A stretch of 64,000 nt of DNA from Epichloe hybrida (lineage: Eukaryota > Ascomycota > Sordariomycetes > Hypocreales > Clavicipitaceae), in the NCBI GenBank assembly GCA_019022495.1, contig JAFEKR010000046.1:1-64000 (forward strand). Direction: 5' to 3'. The position numbers were made by a program, and so were the translations under genes. A model generated the notes under the pieces. The model did no database searches, was not told where the DNA came from, and was given only the letters and a program-made list of their open reading frames with translations. Below are positions 35,200 to 44,100 of the stretch, one piece after another. The stretch's first letter is position 1, and each line of letters starts with the position of its first letter.

Positions 35200-35266
35200 T
35201 GTTAAAATATATAAGGCTTTGTAATCCTAGGTTCAGTCGGATCGGTCCACTCTTTTGATTTCAACA
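35200..35266 (+). repeat. Miniature element 3' LTR (67 bp)
   Basis: Identical partner of 34928-34994, immediately after the cagggggag polypurine tract and before the taacc target duplication. Confidence 0.93.
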
Positions 35267-37622
35267 TAACCCACTTATATCTAGTCTTTCGATCAACTAA
35301 AAATAAGCAAATTGACTGTTTATTGTACGGCGTAGGACTGATTTTTAGCGTATCCCCCTCTATTCGATCTAGAGCTCTAGGGGGGTCAGGGATAGCTAAC
35401 TTCCTGGGTCTTCTAACTGCCTTAGATTGATCACAAGCAATACATCTAAAATCCTTATCCTTAATTTTAGAAAAATCAGGGATTCCTTTAGTTATAAGGC
35501 TAGTTTTCTTTAGCAAAGGAAGACCTAGGTGCCCTAATCGTACATGCCATAGGCCAGCTAGTTCTAACAACCGTTGATATTGAAGATCCTTAGGGTCTGA
35601 ATTAGGATCTAGACTAGGGCCCTCTTCACTAGTCCCCTGCTGGGCCCCTTGAGAACCACAGGCCTCTTGGAGAGGTATTAGGGACCCTTTTCCTCCACTA
35701 GGGCCCTCTAACACCCCTAAATCTATTTCCTTAGATTTATAAGGGACCCAACCTGGGGCTATAGGCGAAGAAGAAGGGACTAATTCCCCTAAATCATCCC
35801 GTACGATTTCTTCAATATCATCATCATTTTCGTCAATTTCGTCTAAATCAGAAGCCCAATCCGGCTTTTTAGAGGGAATTTGAACCTCTATAGGGTAACT
35901 ATGACCCTTAAAAGTGGCGTAGGTAAAAGGTCGGATGTAATGAGAGTTATTACAGGGCCCTTTAGATAACTTTGGCGTAGATTGGTTTTTAACGTGAAAG
36001 AAAAAACCATGTTTTTCTATATCTAAGGTTGCAATACAAGACCTATCTTTAAGATAAAGTAGGTTTTTTATAAGGCAACCACCAGATATATAGTGCGTAA
36101 GTCCACTAACTATATTAACATCAAGCTGAGGAAAATATAGCGCATCTTTAAGCACTAAGGTCCTATATTTATTAGGATTCTTTTGATATAAGACCTCAAA
36201 AACAGCACTACCGTGACCCTTAGCGTAAATAGGGCCACCACCAGTTATAATAGGGTCGGATTCCCCCTTTTTATAGGGGGTATAATCCCTAAAGACCTCC
36301 CTAGAATTAACAATATGTACAGTCGAACCTGTATCATATAATAGGGCCTTTTTCATGTCTTTGCTGTAATAATTAAAACCATTTAAGGTTTTAATTTCTT
36401 GATTTTCATCATCCGATTCACTAGAGCTAGAATCAGAGCTACTATCACTAGAGCTCTTATAACTAGTCTTATGAAGGCTAGGCTTCTTGTACGGTTTAAG
36501 AGCACCGTTAGAAAGGTTGTAATTTCCTAGCATAAAAGATCCCTCTCCAGAGGTCTCTTTATTATCCTTTTTATCTGATTTTTGACCTTTTTGCTTCTTC
36601 TTCTTCTTCTTATTAGAAGAAGAATTAGAATTAGAAGAGCCCTTATTTTCTTCAGAGCCTCCTTTCTTCTTCTGATCCTTAGGGGCCTTTTCTTTTTCTT
36701 TGGCACCCTTTTCAAGGTTTTTAGCCCTATAATTCAGGGCTTTGGATACCGTAGATGATTTATCCCTCTGTTCTGCTAGAAGGTCTGCCATCAAGAATTG
36801 AAGATTTAGGGCATCTAGGGGAGCCCCTATAGCCCTATTCGTACGCATGCTAAATCGTTGCCTCTCAGCCCACTGAGGGAAGGTTGATTTTAGGGATTGA
36901 AGATATTGATTAACCTGATCTATCGGAGCAATCAGGACCCCTGAAATCGATAATCTAGCTAATAGATTATTAAAGACTGCATTAAAGGACTCTAGAGTCC
37001 CCTTAAACTCTTGAAAATTCAGGTTATGAAATTCTGAATATAGGGACCCCCTCTGGATTTCAACGCTATGTGAATATTGCCTTACAAGTAAATTATAGGC
37101 TTCTTCAGGTGATTTTTGCCAAGTTATAGCGGCTTGGGGTCCTTCTGTACAACTATCCCTTAGTAACATAAGGATAATAGCTTGATCTGGATCCCCTAGC
37201 GCCCTAGAACTCTCCGGATTATCTAGAAAATTAGGCATGCCTAAAGCTCTAAATTGGATAGTTAGGGCTTGTTTCCATTGTTCGAAATTTTCGGCTCCTT
37301 TAAGCCTAGCAGTCTCTGGAAAACTATAAACCCTTTTATTAAATTCCTTAATAATTGAATTATTAAAGGTTGCTTGTACAGAGCTAGATTCAGCTTGATT
37401 TTCTTGAACAGGCTGCTGATCTTGCTGCTAACTAGCGGGCTTATCAGATTCCACACCCTCCATACGACTATTTACAGTTATAGATAGGCTTTCTAGCTTC
37501 TCTAATAACTGGTCTATAGTTGCTTGTTGCTTAATAGCCTGCTCTTTTAGCTGGTTATTTAGAACCTCTTGCGCACTAGGGTCAGGGATAACAGGTCCCT
37601 TTCCCTTTCCTTTAGTATCCAT

Positions 37623-37872
37623 TTTCCTTTTTATAGAAGGGAAAAGCTTCTATCTCGCGGGTCCTTCCTTTTTTATAGAAGGGAAGTCTTCTGTATTTGA
37701 AATTTATTCCTTTTTATAGAAGGGAAACAGCTTCTATCTCGCGGATCCTTCCTTTTTTATAGAAGGGAAGTCTTCTGTAGCCACAATTGATTCCTTTTTA
37801 TAGAAGGGAAAAAAACTTCTTTCTCGCAGGTCCTTCCTTTTTTATAGAAGGGAAGTCTTCTGTAATCGTACA
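37623..37872 (-). repeat. Copia-A leader: three tandem copies of an ~84-bp unit
   Basis: The untranslated leader between primer site and gag contains three direct repeats. Each has two cctttttatagaaggga-type blocks and a cttctatctcgcgg core. The copies differ by a few substitutions and short indels. Confidence 0.85.
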
Positions 37873-37906
37873 CAAAGTGACCTAAAAGGAATCTATAGTG
37901 ATAGAG

Positions 37907-37920
37907 CCGGGCTCATAACC
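37907..37920 (-). promoter_or_regulatory. Copia-A primer-binding site
   Basis: Immediately inside the 5' LTR the element strand reads ggttatgagcccgg. Its complement, ccgggctcataacc, contains a CAT anticodon flanked by stem sequence and resembles the anticodon arm of initiator tRNA-Met. Drosophila copia and yeast Ty5 are known to prime from that internal half-tRNA. The identical 14 nt occur in the miniature element at 34995-35008. Confidence 0.75.
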
Positions 37921-38748
37921 TATTGAAATGTAGGGAGCTAGTTACCAGCTGCCAGCTGGCAACAGCTGTACAAGTGCAAGCTCTACGGTCGGGGACCAAT
38001 AGAGCCGTAACGTTGAATCAATTAACGCAACGCAACGGAAGGTTATGGCAGTTATTAACTAATAGAATTTAATTTAGATTACTTTTATAATATCTTATAG
38101 AGTAATAGAATTGATTTTAGATACGTTGTACGGGCAATGCGGCTGTTAGTTGAGAGGACTAGCTATCTAGCTAGTTGAAAAGATCTTCTTCCTCTTATAG
38201 ACCTACTGACCGTATCGGTGGATCCGGGCCGCTAACGGGGTCTTACGGGCTACTTTTGATTTTCCGCAAAATTCATTTGTATGCAAAAATCAAAAAATCG
38301 ACTCACTACCATACTAGCTAGCAACCCGTATGCACTAACTTTTGGTCCAAAAAATAACCTTATATAAAGAGAAAGCCCTATCTTTAAGCTTTAATTTGCT
38401 ATATATGAAACTTTTGTATGACCTCTAGATAAAGAGAAAATCGCTGTTAAAGATAGCTATAGGGTAAGTTATGTGTAGGGTAACCTGCTTACGTCACCCT
38501 AGCTTACGTTACCCTAGCTTACCTAATTACTAGTGGCGTGGTTGTAGCCACACTTGTAGCCACAACGCAATTGACTAATTAGTCATCCACACAGTCGGTC
38601 GCAGCTGTTGACAGCTGCGACGTAGCCATTGATAGCTGCCCTCGCGACCGTTGACAGCTGCAGTGCAGCTGTCAGACTTGCAAAGCAAGCTAGTAATAAG
38701 AAGGTTCTTTAACTAGAAAAGGGCTAAAAATAGGTCTTATTTTTAACA
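37921..38748 (-). repeat. Copia-A 5' LTR (right in plus coordinates)
   Basis: 828-bp partner of the LTR at 31277-32104, directly adjoining the primer-binding site on its inner side and the tgaac target duplication on its outer side. Confidence 0.93.
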
Positions 38749-39260
38749 TGAACTCAACCCTTCATTTGCACTAGTGCATCGTTCCTTGGTGAAACCAATA
38801 ATCACAATGTTGTGAGTATACCTACACCTTTACATATGCCTTTTCCAATGCGAACCAATCAAAATTACTAATATTTCACAGAACATCATCCAGGCCCGTA
38901 TTTTTACGTGGCGATTGACCGAAATCCCCACTGCTTCACCGTAAGTTTGTTTACAAAACCTCTTTGATTCAAGTACACTAATATAGATATATGTAGTGGC
39001 AACAATCAAGTCGAGTCCGCACTACTACGACTTGGTCACGGGTAACTGTATCTCCCCAAGCTTGATAATCTTACATCAAGACATGCTGGTCGATGGGAAC
39101 ATAAAAGCAGTCAAGGGCCTGGCGCAGTTTATAGCTGGCAAGCCATCAAAGACTCAAGTAACCAAGGAACTGAAGAAACTGGGATTTGAAAAGAAATCTC
39201 TAACAGAAAGAGGAACTTTGACGCTCTTGCCCTTGCATTGGACGGGAAAAAGGAGGGTGT

Positions 39261-39471
39261 CACATCAGTACCACACTCAAAGCCAAGTGACATTAAGGGA
39301 CGCGAGTTCGCGCTTGCGGCTAATCAATGGGCGCAAGGAACTGTGGTGGCGGTGGCTACACACTCCCTCACATCAGTACCGCACACATAGGGAGGCGAGT
39401 TCAATCTTGCGGCCACCCAGTGGGCGCAAGCCACTGTGGTGGCGGTGTCGGTGCTGGTCTGCCCGTGGGGG
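39261..39471 (+). repeat. Two tandem ~108-bp units in the broken secreted-protein gene
   Basis: Units start with cacatcagtacc at about 39261 and 39369 and end with ctgtggtggcggtg. Translated in one frame both give a TSVPH ... F-LAA-QWAQ-TVVAV pattern, so this was probably a duplicated protein segment; the second unit has a TAG. Confidence 0.7.
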
Positions 39472-39476
39472 AGCGG

Positions 39477-39602
39477 TGTTGAGTGGGGAAATGGCTTACA
39501 TAATAAAAGGTAAATTAGAGTAGTAGTAATTATGGGGAAATCGTAGCTAGAGCAAATACTAATTAACTATTATCATTACCTTAATCATTTTAGTATAAGT
39601 TT
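39477..39602 (+). repeat. Gypsy 5' LTR
   Basis: 126 bp, same length as 61315-61440 and mostly identical apart from transitions. Preceded by agcgg. Confidence 0.8.
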
Positions 39603-39820
39603 ATAGTAATAAGACTAGGACTTATTATCTCTTTTAATTACTCTATAAGAATATAATTATATCTTAAAGACTAGAGATCCTAAAATTAGGACTAAACAAA
39701 TAATTAGAGAATAATTAAGAGAAGAAATCATCTATAAACCACTAGAGTATAGCTATAGTTAGAAATAGAAAAAGAATGGATTTTTACCCTTAGAGCTATA
39801 GTTACTAAACATAGGGTAAT

Positions 39821-40078
39821 TGTTAATTCCTTCGGATCTTCATCGGTTCAATCGTGGCCAAAGACCGGACCAATTGTGGGTCCGGCGCGATACACGCGAT
39901 ATAATTAGCTACATTAATTCGCCACCCCCTTTTATGCCCTACATACGGATTTCGCTTACTTTTCTAGCATCTAGACTTTCCCTCTCTTCTCCCTCTTTCC
40001 TAGCTAGCTAACTAACTATTATTAACTTCGAATTTATATAGGATTTATTACCTACGTAGGACCTTAGTGCATCTAACA
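39821..40078 (+). repeat. Copia-B 5' LTR
   Basis: 258 bp, paired with 52653-52910. Copies differ mainly by C/T and G/A changes. Confidence 0.9.
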
Positions 40079-40899
40079 CTAATTAGTAGTTAACTTTATA
40101 ACTATAGATAAGCTAGGTATTATAAGAAGAGACATTTCTATAGATGCTACTACTACTACCCCTTATTATGCTATAATAGTTATTATAGTAAAGAGGTATA
40201 ACTATATAAGTGTGCTAAAGGAAAAGACTAGAATCCTAGTTATAGGCTTATTAGGCTTCTAAGGAATTAATTTATTAACCCTTAGGCTTAGGGATATAAC
40301 TTTATTATATTTATCTAGGATATTATTATTAATTATTGATTTTATTGTCTATTATAAGAAAACTAACTAACTAACCGAATCTATTACTATAAGGCATTTA
40401 TTTTAAACCTAATGTTAAATAACCTTAGCTAAGCTAGCTAATATATTTATAACTTCTTTATAAATATTCCCTTTATCTAATAGACCTTTAATCTCTCCCT
40501 ATAAGCATTTACTACTTATTTTTTACCCCCTTTATTATTAGTGCTATTTACCCTATGCTTGCTAGTAAGAGAGAGAGATTACCTCCTTCCCTCCTTTTTA
40601 TAAAAAATAGGAAGTAGTAATTCCTATTATTCCCTTATTACTTTTCCTATTACTTTCTAGTTACTTTTAGAACTTATATTACTTTCTTTATCTCTATTGA
40701 TTTGTTCTTATTACTACTTTTGCTACTTCTACTGCTTTTTCTTCTGTTTTTCCTGTTTTCGTAATCTTCTAATTTTATTAGAGTAATAACGCTTCTAAAA
40801 TACAAAAGAAAAACCTTATAATAGTAATAGGTAAACATAGGAGCTTAATTAGTAGTAAAAATAATAAATTAGTAACGTTCTTTTTATAGTTAAAGATAG

Positions 40900-41131
40900 T
40901 GTTGCGACAACCGGGTCAACATCGGGTTAACCACTAGGAAAGTGGAGCACGTGCGGCAGCTCCGCACTATAATTGGCCGCACCCGTACGCGAGGCACACA
41001 CGTAACTCGCGTCCCCCTTTTTCTTGTAGCTACATAACGCTATAGATAGCTTCAATCCTTAGATCTTATTATATTATTAAACCTAACCTTATGTTGCACT
41101 AGTGCATACTAATCCCTTAGTGTAACTAACA
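40900..41131 (+). repeat. Copia-C 5' LTR
   Basis: 232 bp, paired with 46982-47213. It is followed by ctaatcagtggtta, a candidate primer site I cannot assign to a tRNA; a similar ctaattagtagtta follows the Copia-B LTR. Confidence 0.88.
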
Positions 41132-44100
41132 CTAATCAGTGGTTAAAAAAACCATAGATAAGCTAGGAATTACTTAAGAAGAGGCCTTCCTTTAGCTACC
41201 TAAGGAAGTATACTAAAGGAAGATAGACTCTGGATACTAGATGTTAGGCTTCCTAGGGATTTGACTTTTTCTATTAGCAAGTCTCTAACTATTAATAGAA
41301 GAATCAATCCTATTGTCTATCACGAGAAAACTAATTAACTAACTAAGAGTTTATAGCTATGCATAACTTCTTAAACTAGAGATTAAAAAATCTCTTAACC
41401 CTACTAGTTAAAAATCCCTTAGCCTTGCTAGCTAAAGACTATTAATAATAGCACCCCTAAGTAATAAATAAGCTTTATTATAAACTACTAAAGGAAAGCA
41501 GCCTACCTAGTTAAGACCTAATAAAGTAAGCTTACCTCTACAACTTTAAAAACATACCTTAGTTATTACTACTAACTAGGAGAGCTTAAAAGAACTAGAT
41601 CCTTAGACTACTAAGGAATAGGAGCTTAATAACTATCTTACTTAGATGATTAATATTTATAAGAGCGGTTAATATAAAGATCTTGCCCTTTAGGAAATCT
41701 TCTGTAATAACCTTGATAGCTAGACGAAAGAAACACTTGATCAAGCTTTATAACCTTTGGTACGCGAATTACAAGACTGCTTACGTGAGAATGGCGTCTA
41801 TATTATTCGAAATTAAAGCAGTAAGATTATTAAATCATTAATTTAAGTCCTCAAAGAAGAAATAATATTATAGTAGCCTAAAAACGAAATCGCGAAGTAA
41901 ATTACTATAGGCAAATTCCTCTCTTTAAATAATCCTGCCCTTAAAAGCCCTCTAATTACAAGCCCTTTAATTCACACTACCTCTATCTATTACCCTTTAG
42001 TATATAATCCTCCTATATATAATCCCCTAATTAATAACCCTTACAATCCTATTTCAAATAACCCTCTAGCTATATAACTACCTCTAGGAAGAAACATACC
42101 TAAACCCCTAACAAATCCGATAATTCCGCTAATTATCCTAGAACAACCAATACAACAGATAACCCTAGCTATGCAAACAGTGACAATCCTATCTAAAAAT
42201 CAAATTATAAGAAAGATCTTAGAACTTACGAAAAGCTATAAGGATAATAACCGTTATAGTAGGAAGATATATAACTTCCTTACGCCAAAAGTTAACTTAT
42301 TCTAGAACAAATATAATAGACTAAATCTCCCGTAAGAATACATACACAAGGCCCTTCCTATTATGCTTTTAGGTAATACTAAGTAGTATTACCTTAATTA
42401 TCTAGTAAATAAAGGCTTTACATATAAATAAATAGTTAATAACGTTTATTAATGATTTAAAACAGAAAGTAATTAATAGTTCTATTGCTAAGAATAGAAT
42501 AGTATAACGCTTAGGAACATCATCGCTACTAATCCAGATAAATCTAAACTAGATTATCTTAAGATTTTACTTATAACCCTTAAACATGTTCATAGAGGAC
42601 TCTTTCCCTTATTAATAGTTAATACAAAACTCTATTATTAGACCCTAAGCGTAATTTCTAGTATTCTAGAGTGTAGGCAAGCTAAATATAATTATTTACC
42701 TAGCTTTAAAGGACTTGCTAGAGACCTCCGTAAATCAATCTCTATCGCTAAAGCTAACAAATTAGCTACCTAATTTAACTAAAGCACTATTAGTACCACT
42801 AATACTAATAAATTAGAGGTAATGTTCATAGACTGCTATTATAACTAACCATATAATTAACAAGGTTAAGACAGAGGCTATAGTTACTATAACTAAGGCC
42901 GTAACTACGGTAAATGCTATATCTATAATAAGAACAAATGCTAGTTAATAAACCATCTAGAAAAAGACTAGAAAAAGGCAAAAGAGCGCTAGTAAAAGAA
43001 TAAGAGACACTAATTACCACTAATAGAGAAAAAGTATTAGGCATTCCTCGTAGCCTACGAAGGCTAAGCATCTAAAAAAGCTAATAACCTTGCTAATAGA
43101 GCGTAAGAATTAGCCAAAACCTTCGTTAAGTCTAATAATAACAAAGACAAGGATAACAATACTAAAGAGACTTCTACATTAAAGTTTAACTAGCTAAGTA
43201 TTATATAATTCTTTATATTAGGATTTCAACTAGTTAATAGCAATATTATTAATATCCTAAGAGATAAATCATTTAAGCACGCATACCTTAAGCATAATCC
43301 CTTTAATAATATAAAAACCTCTTATATTTCAGAGGAACGTTACTCTAAAGAAGTTTTTTAAGGGATAATACCTAACACAGGAGCCTTAGGCGTCTTAATA
43401 GCTAGAATTAGATAAGTACGAGCTTTACTAAAATTAATACCATTACTAAAGATCAAACTAACTCCAGAAAAGATAATCAAATTTAGTGCTAGGAGCACAA
43501 TCACAAAGGGAGTAGTTAACGTACTAACGGAGCTAGGCAATATCCCTTTCTATATAATTAACACATATACACCTTTCTTATTCTCTTTGGATAATATGGA
43601 TAGGTTACGCGTTAAGGTAAATAACCTTACGAACATATTAATCCAAGATAATAAGATAGTTCCTATTATTAGGAAATAGGGATATCTTTAGTAAACTCTA
43701 GAAGCTAGAGAAACGGTAGCTTTCTACCTATTAGAAACAGAACTCTGTTAACTATATTAATAATTTGGTTACCTATTAGTTAAACAGCTCACAAAAATAC
43801 TAAACTAAGCTAGATATAATATTAAAGTAAAGGCTATTAAATGATTAACTAAAATTTGCTACTATTACTAAATAAACGGAAAGGCCCTAGGTAAATTCAA
43901 GTTTATAATCAAAGACAACCATAAGTTTAACTACAAGATTATAGTTAATATCGTTCAGATTAATAGATAACCTATTCTGCATATTATTAATTCTATAACC
44001 TTGTTTTAAGCAGCCTAATTCCTTAATCTAAATAAGCAGAAGGCACGTAATATTTAGAACGCCTTGCGTGAATGCTAGATTAACACCTACCTTAGTTCTC

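Larger units (their letters stand above)
34928..35266 (+). mobile_element. 339-bp miniature LTR retrotransposon (TRIM/SMART-like) nested in Copia-A integrase
   Basis: Two identical 67-bp LTRs (34928-34994 and 35200-35266) begin tgttaaaatat and end gatttcaaca, with perfect TG...CA ends. They bound a 205-bp interior, and a 5-bp duplication taacc flanks the whole unit (34923-34927 and 35267-35271). The interior starts at once with the primer site ggttatgagcccgg (34995-35008) and ends with the polypurine tract cagggggag (35191-35199). No ORF exists, so it is non-autonomous. It also contains a box A (tggcgcagtgg, 35009-35019), a box B (ggttcgaaccc, 35088-35098) and a 21-A tract (35104-35124), as in a tRNA-derived SINE. 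Its orientation is opposite to its host element. Identical LTRs indicate a recent insertion. Confidence 0.92.
32314..37622 (-). pseudogene. Copia-A gag-pol, interrupted
   Basis: Gag starts at the ATG at 37622 (MDTKGKGKGPVIPD). An in-frame TAG follows at 37428-37430, then a long open stretch to 35202 carries the rest of Gag with a Lys/Ser-rich linker, the protease (YDTGSTVHIVN) and the integrase HHCC finger (HVRLGHLG ... CIACDQ). The nested element at 34928-35266 interrupts the integrase core. 33634-34779 resumes with the rest of the core and SPYIHEQNGLAERSI, then a Pro/Glu-rich linker and the start of RT. Further stops occur near 33635, 33460, 33440 and 33113. 33112-33366 has the catalytic YVDD of RT and 32314-33081 is RNase H (YCDSDFAGD, LEAEADAICE, NQGAITTAYNP). 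All these stops are explainable as TGG or CAR codons changed by transitions. Confidence 0.92.
31277..38748 (-). mobile_element. Copia-A: full-length Ty1/Copia LTR retrotransposon, inactivated
   Basis: Complete element of 7,472 bp including a 339-bp nested insertion. Both LTRs are 828 bp, and the flanks carry a matching 5-bp target duplication tgaac (31272-31276 and 38749-38753). On the minus strand the order is LTR, primer site, leader with three repeats, gag, protease, integrase, reverse transcriptase, RNase H, polypurine tract, LTR. Protease before integrase before RT marks it as Copia. The coding frame is broken by a few stop codons and by the nested element, so this copy is not autonomous. 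It is far less AT-shifted than the Copia-B, Copia-C and Gypsy copies to its right, so it is either younger or less exposed to RIP. Confidence 0.95.
31255..39471 (+). pseudogene. Probable small secreted protein gene, copy 1, split by Copia-A and cut by Gypsy
   Basis: Flanks of Copia-A read continuously as one gene: a signal-peptide-like end (ITSIVELNPSFAL) at about 31255-31276 plus 38754-38811, a donor gtgagtatacc at 38812, exon 2 at 38882-38940 (YFYVAIDRNPHCFT), an intron from gtaagt at 38941 to about 38986, and exon 3 from 38987 (VATIKSSPHYYDLVTGNC). The later frame (NFDALALALDGKKEGV, REFALAANQWAQGTVVAV) is reached only through a frameshift near 39210 and is followed by a stop in the second of two ~108-bp repeats. 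There is no ATG upstream, and a 2-nt difference in exon 1 shifts the frame relative to copy 2. Gypsy insertion at 39477 removes whatever followed. I do not recognise the family; a secreted role is inferred from the hydrophobic N-terminus of copy 2. Confidence 0.55.

Noticed and set aside
35202..37238. A stand-alone 678-aa gene
   Set aside because: It is the gag, protease and partial integrase section of Copia-A. Its last residues come from the inserted miniature LTR.
37623..37872. CRISPR-like or satellite array
   Set aside because: It is a three-unit leader repeat inside an LTR element, directly before the gag start codon.
42826..43071. Small minus-strand ORFs inside Copia-B and Copia-C (also 43358-43540 and 51888-52088)
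   Set aside because: Antisense to degraded Copia coding sequence; they arise because RIP removes stop codons on the opposite strand by chance.
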